Below the pieces are notes generated by a model. That model was not told where the DNA came from, did no database searches, and was given only the letters and a program-made list of their open reading frames with translations. Below are positions 33,433 to 41,512 of a stretch of DNA of 64,000 nt, one piece after another. The DNA is taken from the NCBI RefSeq assembly GCF_963678195.1, contig NZ_OY782759.1, forward strand, positions 558,001 through 622,000. The letters are read 5' to 3'. Both the position numbers and the translations under genes were made by a program. This DNA is from an uncultured Hyphomonas sp. Its GTDB lineage: Bacteria > Pseudomonadota > Alphaproteobacteria > Caulobacterales > Hyphomonadaceae. The stretch's first letter is position 1, and each line of letters begins with the position of its first letter.

Positions 33433-35177
33433 TCCGCTTCGGCTTCCTTCTGCTTCTTGGTTGTGTCCTTGTGCCTGCATCGCTGGCGCAGGAGGGCGCT
33501 AGCGATGAGCCTGTGGCAGAGCAGGGAAAACCGGTCCAGTTGGCGAACGAGCTGGATCAGTTCGTTCGAGACGCGATTGACGAAGGGCTGCTGACGCCCG
33601 TCGGGGAAGCCGATGCCGAGCCGGAGGAGCAGGCGGATGATCGCCCGAGCTTGCCTGCTGGTGTGCGGCCGCGCCAGGCTGCGCCGTTTGAGGTGGAGGT
33701 GGACTGCAATGGTCCCAACCCCCTCGATTTCGGTGAATTTGAAGCGTTCGACCGTTACCAGCAAATCTACACGTTTCAGGAAAAGGCCAGTCAGCAGCCA
33801 GGGCAGGGCGAGGAACTCGCGGGGGTCGAGCTTGCCAAAGCTTATCTGGCGCTTGGTCTTTATTCCGAAGCAGCGATGGTTCTGAAGTCCACGCCCGGGC
33901 CGGTCGCCACAGCCTACCTTAAAGTCAGCCGAATGATGGAAAACCGCGCGGTCGCGGATTTGGAGTACTTCCAAAAGCTGGCGGAGTGCCGGGAAGAAGC
34001 TGGAATCTGGTATGGAGTTGCGCTTCTGGCGAACGACCGGGATGCGGGCGTGGAGGTCTTGAGCGAAAACATCAATGCTTTCCGCAAATTGCCCTTTCGC
34101 TTGCGTGCGGATCTGACGGCGATGGTGGTGCCGGAACTGGACAAGCGTGGGGAACGCATTCTGCCAGTGAAGCTTCTGGCCGACTTCACATCTTCCCAGG
34201 TTGCTGACACGACACAGTTGCAGTTCGCAAAATCCATCATCGATCTTGGGGAGCAGCGGCCTGATGCAGAAAACGACATTCGACGGTTTCTGAGCGAGCC
34301 GCAATTCCAGGAGCAGGCGCTCGCCGTCCTGATGCGCCACGGCAAACCTCTGAGTAGCCTGCAGGAAGAGATCCTGATGGGCGAACTTATGAAGAAGTTC
34401 GGTCAGACGGGGGATGACCGGGCGCTGGCCGCAAGCCTTCAGTATGCGTTGCAGGAGCTCAGTGGCAGCTCCAACTACCAGCCGATTATGGAACTTGCCG
34501 GCATGCCTGCATTGCAGAATGAATCGGCGCAGAAGGAGATTCGGCGGCAATTCATTAAGGGGCTGGAGCGCGATCTGAACAGCGACAACCGACTCCGCAA
34601 TCTTGCCGCGCTCAATGCACTCGTTTCGGATCCCGGGATCCTCGAAACGGCACCTGGACGGACAAAACTTTACCGGGCCGGAGCATCTCTGGCGGTTCGC
34701 TTCGGACTCGTTTCCATGACCCGGGTGCTGATGCAGCAGGATGAAGCGGATGATGCCGTGATCGCAGAATTGGCGAGGTTGGAATTCCGCGCCGGTGATT
34801 ATGATGCTGTCACCAATTGGGCTCAGGCCTATCCGGAGAATGCGCCACTCAATCTTCTGGCTGCGCAGAGCGCGATCCGGCAAGGTAACTCTGTCGGGCT
34901 CCGTATCTATGAAAGCCGGCTGGAATTGGAGCCGGAGGCGATCCTGTCCCTGATCGAGCTGGATGCGGCGACCAATCGCTGGATGGTCTCGGACCAGATA
35001 TATGCAGCGGCGGCTGCGCTTTCAGATCCTGTTCTGAAACAACGTGCAGACCGGGTGTTTGCGATGCGTACCTCGGCCCGGGAGTTGGCGAATCCAAAAA
35101 AGTCGAAGCTCGCCATGGGGCAGGTCTCTTCCGTGCTCGGGCCGCGTTTGGAACAAGTCACCGGAGGAACGCACTGA
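33429..35177 (+). CDS. Large exported helical-repeat protein of unknown function in the motor operon
   Basis: I do not recognise this 582-residue protein. It begins MIRFGFLLLLGCVLVPASLAQEG. This is either a signal peptide cut at ASLA-Q or, because of LLGC, a lipoprotein signal. An acidic, proline-containing linker (about residues 45-80) follows. The rest is helical with TPR-like pairs, such as AKAYLALGLYSEAAMVLK and ELARLEFRAGDYDAVTNWAQAYPENAPL. Start and stop overlap motA and flgF. Its place suggests a periplasmic motor or rod partner, comparable in position only to the rhizobial MotC. A role is inferred, not shown. Confidence 0.6.
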   Translation: MIRFGFLLLLGCVLVPASLAQEGASDEPVAEQGKPVQLANELDQFVRDAIDEGLLTPVGEADAEPEEQADDRPSLPAGVRPRQAAPFEVEVDCNGPNPLDFGEFEAFDRYQQIYTFQEKASQQPGQGEELAGVELAKAYLALGLYSEAAMVLKSTPGPVATAYLKVSRMMENRAVADLEYFQKLAECREEAGIWYGVALLANDRDAGVEVLSENINAFRKLPFRLRADLTAMVVPELDKRGERILPVKLLADFTSSQVADTTQLQFAKSIIDLGEQRPDAENDIRRFLSEPQFQEQALAVLMRHGKPLSSLQEEILMGELMKKFGQTGDDRALAASLQYALQELSGSSNYQPIMELAGMPALQNESAQKEIRRQFIKGLERDLNSDNRLRNLAALNALVSDPGILETAPGRTKLYRAGASLAVRFGLVSMTRVLMQQDEADDAVIAELARLEFRAGDYDAVTNWAQAYPENAPLNLLAAQSAIRQGNSVGLRIYESRLELEPEAILSLIELDAATNRWMVSDQIYAAAAALSDPVLKQRADRVFAMRTSARELANPKKSKLAMGQVSSVLGPRLEQVTGGTH

Positions 35178-35914
35178 TGTCGAGCGCCATTTACGCCATG
35201 CTCGGCCGCCAACAGGGCCTGATGCAGGAAATGCAGGTGGTAGCGAACAATATCGCCAACTCCAGCACGACCGGGTACAAATCCGACCGTGCGCTCTTTG
35301 GCGAGTTTCTGGTCGCAACCGGCTCCCAGTCTTCCTCCCTGTCGATGGGCGGGCTTGCGGGACACAGTTTTGCCATGCAGCAGGGGGCGCTGAAGATCAC
35401 CGGAGGTGAGCTGGACCTTGCGATCCAGGGCGATGGGTTTTTTCTTGTCGATACGGAGCAAGGGCAACGTCTGACGCGCGCCGGTCATTTCCAGCTGTCT
35501 ACGGATGGACAGCTTGTGGACATGAATGGCAGTCCGGTCCTCAACGCAGGTGGTGCACCAATCAATATTCCGCCGAATGCCAGCCAGGTTCGTATCGCCA
35601 CAGACGGTACGATTACGATCAGTGCAGGCGATGGCCTTCCTCCACAGGAAGTCGGGCAGGTGGGCGTTGTTACCGTCGACCAGGAAGCGACTTTGGTGCG
35701 CGATTCCAACTCCTACTTTTCCGCACCGGACGGTCACAGGCCTGCCGAGAACAATGAAATTGTCCAGGGTGCGCTCGAACAGTCGAATGTCTCCCCGGTG
35801 CTCGAGGTTGCGCGCATGATTGAAGTGCAGCGCGCCTATGAAGCCGGACAGGCCCTTTTTGAACGCGAAGACCAGCGCATCAGCAAGATCATCAGCGCAG
35901 TACGTAACGGATAA
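35177..35914 (+). CDS. flgF: Flagellar proximal rod protein FlgF
   Basis: FlgF is a proximal rod subunit. The 245-residue protein has the rod N-terminus MSSAIYAMLGRQQGLMQEMQVVANNIANSSTTGYKSDRALFGEF, the central LDLAIQGDGFFLVDTEQGQRLTRAGHF, and the C-terminal EVARMIEVQRAYEAGQALFEREDQRISKII. The sequence matches FlgF rather than FlgG in its shorter N-terminal loop. Its start ATG at 35177 overlaps the preceding stop by one base. Gap to flgG: 35 bp. Confidence 0.92.
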   Translation: MSSAIYAMLGRQQGLMQEMQVVANNIANSSTTGYKSDRALFGEFLVATGSQSSSLSMGGLAGHSFAMQQGALKITGGELDLAIQGDGFFLVDTEQGQRLTRAGHFQLSTDGQLVDMNGSPVLNAGGAPINIPPNASQVRIATDGTITISAGDGLPPQEVGQVGVVTVDQEATLVRDSNSYFSAPDGHRPAENNEIVQGALEQSNVSPVLEVARMIEVQRAYEAGQALFEREDQRISKIISAVRNG

Positions 35915-35949
35915 GACAGGCAAATAGCCGGTAAGAGAAGGAGCAGGAC

Positions 35950-36735
35950 GTGAAATCTCTACAAATCGCCGCGACAGGGATGGCCGCGCAGCAGATGCGT
36001 GTCGACGTCATCTCCAACAATATCGCGAACATGAGCACGGCGGCCTACCGGCCGCGGTCCGCGGAATTTTCCGATCTGGTGTACCAGCAATACCTGACGC
36101 CTGGAACGTCAACGTCCCAGGTCGGCACGCTGGTGCCCGCCGGGATTCAGATCGGCACGGGCGTTCGTCCGTCTACGGTGTCTATGGAGCTGACGCAGGG
36201 AGCCCTCAATCCAACGGATGCGGAACTCGACCTGGCAATCGATGGCACCGGCTATTTCGAAATTACGCTCCCGTCCGGAGAGTCTGCCTATACCCGGGAT
36301 GGTAAGTTCAATCGCGGCCAGGCAGGCGAGATTGTTACCATGGACGGATTCCCGCTCGCCGATGGTGTGATCATTCCCGAGGATGCCCAGAGTATCTCCA
36401 TCAGCCGGGATGGCGAAGTGGTGGCTTATTTCGAAGGTGTCACGGAAGGGCAGTCCATCGGCAATATCCAGCTGGTTCGTTTCGTGAATGAAAAGGGCCT
36501 TGAGGCAATGGGGGACAATTTGTTCCGCGAAACAGAGGCCTCCGGAACGCCGACCCAGCTGGTGCCCGGCACGGAAGGCGCCGGTTACATCCGTCAGGGG
36601 TTCCTTGAGGGGTCTGGCGTCGACGTTGTGAAGGAAATCTCCGAACTGATCGAAGCTCAGCGCGGTTATGAGCTCAATTCCAAGGTCATCACCGCTTCGG
36701 ACGAAATGCTCGCCGCCACGACAAGGGTGAAGTGA
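35950..36735 (+). CDS. flgG: Flagellar distal rod protein FlgG
   Basis: FlgG forms the distal rod. Its 261 residues include MAAQQMRVDVISNNIANMSTAAYRPRSAEFSDLVYQ, which keeps the FlgG-specific insertion after the first helix, DLAIDGTGYFEITLPSGESAYTRDG, and the terminal ELIEAQRGYELNSKVITASDEMLAATTRVK. The start is preceded by AAGGAGCAGGAC. It is followed by flgA. Confidence 0.95.
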   Translation: MKSLQIAATGMAAQQMRVDVISNNIANMSTAAYRPRSAEFSDLVYQQYLTPGTSTSQVGTLVPAGIQIGTGVRPSTVSMELTQGALNPTDAELDLAIDGTGYFEITLPSGESAYTRDGKFNRGQAGEIVTMDGFPLADGVIIPEDAQSISISRDGEVVAYFEGVTEGQSIGNIQLVRFVNEKGLEAMGDNLFRETEASGTPTQLVPGTEGAGYIRQGFLEGSGVDVVKEISELIEAQRGYELNSKVITASDEMLAATTRVK

Positions 36736-36737
36736 TC

Positions 36738-37142
36738 ATGATGTCTGTGTTTGCCTTCGGGTTTGGGGTGATAGCGGCGCTTGCCGGTTCATCACCCCTG
36801 GTCGCTTCGGAAGTGATCCGGGCAGGAGATCCTGTCACGGCTTACAACGCAATGACCGAAGAAGGGGAGAGCGCATCTGGCGACCCGCTCGTCGGTCGTG
36901 AAGTGCTTCGTACGGTTTATGCGGGTAGGCCAATCACCTTCGAGAATACACGGGCGCCCGTCATCGTCAGGCGTAATCAGGTTGTGTCCGTAAAGTACAT
37001 CAAGGGCGGTCTGGAGATCACGGCATCTGGTCGTGCGCTCGGTGATGCAGGTGTGAACGACCCGGTGACGGTACTGAATCAACAGTCGAAGCAAATGGTG
37101 CAGGGCATCGTTCAGGAAAGCGGATGGGTATTGGCACAATGA
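36738..37142 (+). CDS. flgA: Flagellar P-ring assembly chaperone FlgA (short form)
   Basis: FlgA helps FlgI assemble into the P ring. From the ATG at 36738 this copy has 134 residues: a signal peptide (FAFGFGVIAALAGSSPLVA) and then the SAF-like domain with TVYAGRPITFENTRAPVIVRRNQVVSV and the ending DPVTVLNQQSKQMVQGIVQESGWV. It lacks the extra N-terminal domain of enteric FlgA, a short form that is common in alphaproteobacteria. GTG 36732 and ATG 36741 are alternative starts. It overlaps flgH by ATGA. Confidence 0.87.
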   Translation: MMSVFAFGFGVIAALAGSSPLVASEVIRAGDPVTAYNAMTEEGESASGDPLVGREVLRTVYAGRPITFENTRAPVIVRRNQVVSVKYIKGGLEITASGRALGDAGVNDPVTVLNQQSKQMVQGIVQESGWVLAQ

Positions 37143-37846
37143 GAAACTTCATTTCAACCGCGCTTCTTGCGACAGCGGCCACGGCTTGTGCCGGGTCTCC
37201 GCTTGCGGACCCCAAGCCGGAGCCTGTGCCACTCTATGCCGGGCCCTGGGCCGGGGCAGGGGTCGATATGGAGGCGGTCAGCGAGCCAAATCCGTCCCTT
37301 TGGGCAACCTCGCCGAATGCGCTGCTCAGCATGCGCCGCGCAAAGGCTGTCGGTGATTTGCTGACTGTGGTCGTCGAGATGAATGACCAGGCCAACCTGA
37401 AAAGCTCTCTCTCTCGTAGTCAGGGATCCAGTGAGGATCTGGGCATTGAGGCACTTCTTGGTCTTCCGGATGTTCTGAACAATGCCCTGCCAGGATCGGC
37501 GAGCGTGTCGCCGGCGATCGATTTCAAACGCAATTCGAATATGGCGGGCAATGGCGCAGTGAACCGGGCCGAACAGGTCACGTTTACACTTGCAGCGCGT
37601 GTTGTCGGGGTTGAGCCCAACGGGAACTTAATCATTCAGGGGTATCAGCAGACACGGGTCAGTAACGAGATCCGCTATCTGAGCGTCTCGGGCGTCATTC
37701 GCGCCCAGGACATTACCCGGACCAACACTGTAACGTATGACAAGATCGCCGATGCCCAGCTTTCCTATGTCAATCAGGGTGACACAACCGGCCTTCACGG
37801 GCGCAAAGCAGTACCGAAGCTTCTGGACAAGGTGCTGCCATTCTAA
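37139..37846 (+). CDS. flgH: Flagellar L-ring lipoprotein FlgH
   Basis: FlgH forms the outer-membrane L ring. The 235-residue protein begins MRNFISTALLATAATACAGSP, a lipoprotein signal with Cys17 as the likely lipid site. The body has SLWATSPNALLSMRRAKAVGDLLTVVVEMNDQANLKSS and the C-terminal VRAQDIT-like ISVSGVIRAQDITRTNTVTYDKIADAQLSYVNQG family signature. The ATG at 37139 overlaps the flgA stop. An upstream ATG in frame (37124) lies before the signal peptide and is not used here. Confidence 0.95.
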   Translation: MRNFISTALLATAATACAGSPLADPKPEPVPLYAGPWAGAGVDMEAVSEPNPSLWATSPNALLSMRRAKAVGDLLTVVVEMNDQANLKSSLSRSQGSSEDLGIEALLGLPDVLNNALPGSASVSPAIDFKRNSNMAGNGAVNRAEQVTFTLAARVVGVEPNGNLIIQGYQQTRVSNEIRYLSVSGVIRAQDITRTNTVTYDKIADAQLSYVNQGDTTGLHGRKAVPKLLDKVLPF

Positions 37847-37861
37847 GGGTGGGAGACCGGT

Positions 37862-38431
37862 ATGAAGCATGTCATCTCAGCAGTGGTTGCTGTCGTATGT
37901 ATTCTCATCGGCGGGATCACCGGACATTTCGTGAAGACCGGCCTGTCAGCAGCAGCCAGCACGAATGCCCATGAGGCATCCGGCAAGTCCGATGGCGGGC
38001 ATGGTGCAGCCGATAGTCATGGCAGTGAGAAGAAAGAGTCTCACGGAGCGAAAAAGGATGCTTCCGGGCATGGAGGCGGAGGCCATGGCAGCGATGGTGC
38101 CGCGGGCGGCGTCGTCTATTTCAAATTCACGCGTGAGTTCATCGTCCCGGTCATGCATGACCGCAAGGTCGAGAGCCTTGTGATCCTGAATATCAACCTG
38201 GAAGCAGATTCGAGTATTTCCCAGAAACTGTTTTCCATGGAGCCCAAGATCCGGGACAACATCATGACGACGCTGATTGAGCTCAGCAATGACGACCGGA
38301 CTTTCGAGAACATCACAGATGTGGAAAGCTATGAGACGATCCGCGCCATGGTCCTGATGAACCTGCAGAAGGCGGTGCCGACAGGGATTCAGAATGTGCT
38401 TATTGTCGACATTGCACAGCAGGATCTCTGA
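37862..38431 (+). CDS. Second FliL-family protein with a histidine-rich linker
   Basis: This 189-residue protein has an N-terminal membrane helix (VISAVVAVVCILIGGITGHFV), a low-complexity His/Gly/Lys/Ser-rich linker (about residues 35-80, with roughly eleven histidines), and a FliL-like periplasmic domain ending ENITDVESYETIRAMVLMNLQ and VPTGIQNVLIVDIAQQDL. It is the last gene of the motor-rod operon, 15 bp after flgH. With fliL at 20697-21221 the locus has two FliL-type proteins of low mutual similarity. The histidines might bind metal or sense pH; that is speculation. Confidence 0.7.
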   Translation: MKHVISAVVAVVCILIGGITGHFVKTGLSAAASTNAHEASGKSDGGHGAADSHGSEKKESHGAKKDASGHGGGGHGSDGAAGGVVYFKFTREFIVPVMHDRKVESLVILNINLEADSSISQKLFSMEPKIRDNIMTTLIELSNDDRTFENITDVESYETIRAMVLMNLQKAVPTGIQNVLIVDIAQQDL

Positions 38432-38461
38432 TCCGCAGGGGCAAATGGCCCGATCTGCAAT

Positions 38462-39091
38462 CTAGCGATCATACTTTTCGACATTGGCCATCTCGGTGGT
38501 CAGGTTGAGTGACGTTTCCAGAAGCAAAGTTCCGGTTTCGTCAACCGTGACGCCGGTAACCGTTCCGATGAGACGGGGTGATGTGGTGCGCTGGAGCTCA
38601 CCATCCTTGTACATCTGAATTTCCAGCTGATAGACGCCGTCTTCCGCCATCTGGTCTCCGGTGGAGGTTTCGCCATTCCAGGTGTAGGTGCTTGCTTCCG
38701 GATCCAGAGTTTTCGACCAGATCTCGTTTCCGTCTGCATCCCGGACTTTCAGGATGGTTTCATCGGTGGATTCCGGAATGTCGACGACAAGATCCACGCC
38801 TTCGCCGGAATAGGGGGCCCATGACGTATCGATGGCAACGGTCTCCCCCAGCCACTGGCCCGCAAGAATGCTGGAATGCAGTCCGCCGATCATGCTGGCA
38901 ATGCCTTCCAGATGGGTGTTGGAAGCAACCTGTTGTTCCAGTGTCGAAAACGTCGCCAGTTGGTCAACGAACTGCGTGGAATCCATCGGCGACAATGGGT
39001 CTTGGTTTCTGATCTGAGCGGTCAGCAGTTTGATAAACGAGTTGAACTCTTTGCCGATGGACTGAGTTGTGGTGCCAGATACGTCGGACAT
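38462..39091 (-). CDS. flgD: Flagellar hook-capping protein FlgD
   Basis: FlgD caps the growing hook. The 209-residue protein has the conserved N-terminus EFNSFIKLLTAQIRNQDPLSPMDSTQFVDQLATFSTLEQQV, and then the FLN-like and tudor-like domains with DADGNEIWSK, TYTWNGETSTGDQMAEDGVYQLEI and the final L-L-E-T-S-L-N-L-T stretch. It lies 11 bp after fliK on the minus strand and converges on the FliL-like gene. Confidence 0.92.
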   Translation of the reverse strand: MSDVSGTTTQSIGKEFNSFIKLLTAQIRNQDPLSPMDSTQFVDQLATFSTLEQQVASNTHLEGIASMIGGLHSSILAGQWLGETVAIDTSWAPYSGEGVDLVVDIPESTDETILKVRDADGNEIWSKTLDPEASTYTWNGETSTGDQMAEDGVYQLEIQMYKDGELQRTTSPRLIGTVTGVTVDETGTLLLETSLNLTTEMANVEKYDR

Positions 39092-39102
39092 GTGGTTGAT
39101 CC

Positions 39103-40545
39103 TTAAAGTCTGATATCAAGACCGCCGCTCGCCGTGCGGGCTGGGCGAAGGGTGTCTGCAGAGAGATTTGCCGTGGTCAGCGGCGGCGATTCCGCGCCGA
39201 TGGCACGGTCTCCAATCACGCGCCCCGGCATGGGTGTGTGAGCGTGTTGTTGACCGGAATGCTGTTGCTGCTGGAACGTCATGTTCTGGCTGGACAGACC
39301 ATTTCGTTCCAGGGCCTGGGTAAGTTCGAAATGCATGAGGCGAAGCTGTTTCAGCGCTTCCGGAGAATCGCCGGTGACAGTGATGTGCTGAAGACCGTTG
39401 GCGTCGAATTTGAAGTCGATCGACACCCGGCCGAGTTCCGGCGGATCCAGCTGAACTGTGATCCGGTCGGGCGTATCGTCAGGTGACGAGACAGCGTCAG
39501 TGATAATCTTGACCGTCTCTGCCGGGCTGGCCGTTACAACCGCCTGAGTTGGCGTCATCTGGATCTGGGACTGGTTGGATTGCGCCTGTACCGGAGAATT
39601 CGGAACGGCGCCAAAAGCTGTCATTGGCGACTGTTGGCTCGTTTCCGCGCCATGCGCGGTGTGAGCTGACTTGCCGGAAATGCTGGCGGTGGCCTCACCT
39701 TCATCCGACTCCGCCAGAAGACTGGCGACTGAAGGTCCATCTTCTTTCGCGGCATCCGGGGAGTCTGTAGACACTTCTGCCAGATCATTCGGGTGGGGCG
39801 CCGAGGCGGTTGCAGGCGTGCCCGCGGAACCCGCTACGGCGGAGGCTGATACTTTTGTGTCCGCACCGCGCTGCAACGGCGATCCGGCCGTACTCTCCTT
39901 GGAAGACATTTGACCCGTGACGTTCATGCCTGACGCAGGCGCCATCTCGGCCCGTGCCTCGGAAGAGGTAGCCGCAGAAGTAGCTTCAGTGACTTGTTGA
40001 GCTGCGCCCTCATTTGTGTCGGTCCGGAGCGTCGCGGCGGGGTCTGCCGGCGGTCGGTCGACAGCGGAATCTGTTTCAGACGGCACGACGTCATCAGGTT
40101 TCTGAACTGAGGCTGCCACAAGAAGTGGGTCAGACGGATCCTCCTGCTCTGTGTCCGTTTCCGTGTCGGCTTGAGCGATTTCTTCGGGTGTCACGTCGCC
40201 CCCGGTGTGCGGACCGGTCGTTCCGGCGGCGAGATCTATGTCGCCTTCTTCCGGTGAAAGATCAGCAGCTGGCTCGAGTGTTTCATCGTCAGGAAAACGG
40301 GGCATTCCAGCTGTCGCCGCGGTGTCCGACACCTCAGCGGGTGTAATGCGGCTATATGCTTCGCGGCCATTGCTTTTTCCCGCTGGTGTACCAGTCACCT
40401 CTTCAGAAGAGGCAGCGCTGCTTTCCTGCTTCAGCGTTCGGGTGAAGGCTTCACCGGAATTACTCGTCACAGCCTTGTAAGCTGAGCGGCCTGACTTGGT
40501 GCTTGCTGACGAATACGCCGGTTCCGATTCAATCAGAAATGTCAT
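39103..40545 (-). CDS. fliK: Flagellar hook-length control protein FliK
   Basis: FliK measures hook length and switches export specificity. The 480-residue protein has a long, low-complexity N-terminal part rich in Ala, Ser, Thr, Glu and Asp (residues about 1-330), as is normal for the secreted ruler region. The C-terminal hook domain holds ITVQLDPPELGRVSIDFKFDANGLQHITVTGDSPEALKQLR. A Gln/His-rich tail (MTFQQQQHSGQQHAH) follows. It precedes flgD in the same unit and is divergent from flgJ. Confidence 0.88.
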   Translation of the reverse strand: MTFLIESEPAYSSASTKSGRSAYKAVTSNSGEAFTRTLKQESSAASSEEVTGTPAGKSNGREAYSRITPAEVSDTAATAGMPRFPDDETLEPAADLSPEEGDIDLAAGTTGPHTGGDVTPEEIAQADTETDTEQEDPSDPLLVAASVQKPDDVVPSETDSAVDRPPADPAATLRTDTNEGAAQQVTEATSAATSSEARAEMAPASGMNVTGQMSSKESTAGSPLQRGADTKVSASAVAGSAGTPATASAPHPNDLAEVSTDSPDAAKEDGPSVASLLAESDEGEATASISGKSAHTAHGAETSQQSPMTAFGAVPNSPVQAQSNQSQIQMTPTQAVVTASPAETVKIITDAVSSPDDTPDRITVQLDPPELGRVSIDFKFDANGLQHITVTGDSPEALKQLRLMHFELTQALERNGLSSQNMTFQQQQHSGQQHAHTPMPGRVIGDRAIGAESPPLTTANLSADTLRPARTASGGLDIRL

Positions 40546-40572
40546 GACCGGTTACCATTCCCTGTCCCAATA

Positions 40573-40613
40573 TTAACCAAGTTACAACCAAAGGACATGA
40601 AAACAGCGTTAAC
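40573..40613. promoter_or_regulatory. CtrA-like sites between fliK and flgJ
   Basis: TTAACC at 40573-40578 and GTTAAC at 40608-40613 lie in the 120-bp divergent region between fliK and flgJ. Their spacing does not fit a single full TTAA-N7-TTAA box. They are listed because the same core recurs before other flagellar units. Confidence 0.35.
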
Positions 40614-40665
40614 GCACCTGTCAGTCCGGCGAATAAGTTTTCCCGATCCGGACCCGGAGGACCTG

Positions 40666-40986
40666 ATGACCCAGCCTATCTCAATTCAGGCTTTCACTCC
40701 CAAAACAGGCGAACTTGCAAATCGGCCAACTGCCGGTGGGGAAGGGGCGGATGCCTCTGATATCGGCAAACGCTTTGAGCAGATGCTCTGGACGGAAATG
40801 TTGTCCTATGCAGGGCTCGACAAGGCTTTCGCGCAAGATGGTGGCCAGGCCGCCGAGACCTTTTCGCGTTACGTCGTTGAATCCATCGCTGCAGATCTCG
40901 CGGAAAGCCACCCAATGGGACTTGGAGAGGCCGTTGACCGCTCAGTTGCGGCGCGCCAATCACCACAACAGGATGACATCCCATGA
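40666..40986 (+). CDS. flgJ: Rod-binding protein FlgJ (short, without muramidase domain)
   Basis: The 106-residue protein matches the rod-binding domain of FlgJ: ASDIGKRFEQMLWTEMLSYAGLDKAF, then AETFSRYVVESIAADLAESHPMGLGEAV. As is common in alphaproteobacteria, the peptidoglycan hydrolase domain is absent, so a separate enzyme must open the cell wall for the rod. The ATG at 40666 has GGAGG at a good distance. The ATG at 40597 would add 23 residues through the promoter region. It overlaps the next gene by 4 bp. Confidence 0.87.
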   Translation: MTQPISIQAFTPKTGELANRPTAGGEGADASDIGKRFEQMLWTEMLSYAGLDKAFAQDGGQAAETFSRYVVESIAADLAESHPMGLGEAVDRSVAARQSPQQDDIP

Positions 40987-41363
40987 GCCAGGCAAACATC
41001 CAGTCCGAAATTGATGGTCTGAAGGAAATGCTCGCCCTTGAGAAGTCATACCTGCTTGCTGGGCGTGCGCGGGAAACGCTGACGCTTACAGAGGCAAAAC
41101 TCACTGCGATGAATTCGCTGGAGACTGCCTTCGGTTCTTTCGAAGCTGGCTCAGTGCCGCTTGCCTATCGGACGGACATGGCCGAAGTCGTCACGATGGC
41201 GAAGGAGAACGCCGTTCATTTCGAAGCGATCCAGAACGGCTTGCGGCGCGCGATTGAACGTGTCGAATCCCAGCATGCAAATGCTTATGTCGGGTCCTAT
41301 ACCCAGACGGGTGGCAAAGTCGCATTTACTGAAGTGACCGGGCATTTCCTGAAAAAGGCCTGA
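40983..41363 (+). CDS. flgN: FlgN-like export chaperone
   Basis: The 126-residue protein is helical throughout (IDGLKEMLALEKSYLLAGRARETLTL, then AENAVHFEAIQNGLRRAIERVES). Size, helical content and place directly behind flgJ fit FlgN, the chaperone for FlgK and FlgL. The sequence itself shows no diagnostic motif. It overlaps flgJ (ATGA). A 149-bp gap follows before the flagellin gene. Confidence 0.55.
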   Translation: MSQANIQSEIDGLKEMLALEKSYLLAGRARETLTLTEAKLTAMNSLETAFGSFEAGSVPLAYRTDMAEVVTMAKENAVHFEAIQNGLRRAIERVESQHANAYVGSYTQTGGKVAFTEVTGHFLKKA

Positions 41364-41512
41364 CTGGTTAACTGCTTGTACACTCCCCGATTGTAACACG
41401 TTCTGGAAACCTGGAGGGGTTGGCGGTCTTTTCCGCAGTCAGGACGACACGTAGATTAATCAGGCCGCGACAAGGTTCGCTGGCCTCGTGCCTTAAGGGA
41501 TGGGTATAAAAG

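Noticed and set aside
33315-34883. A 522-codon minus-strand frame opposite the large exported protein gene.
   Set aside because: No start site, domain or composition of a real protein. The plus-strand frame has a signal peptide and coupled neighbours.
41421-41436. A possible sigma-54 promoter before flagellin (TGGC ... CGCA).
   Set aside because: The GG and GC elements are 11 bases apart instead of 10, and the -12 element is a poor match.
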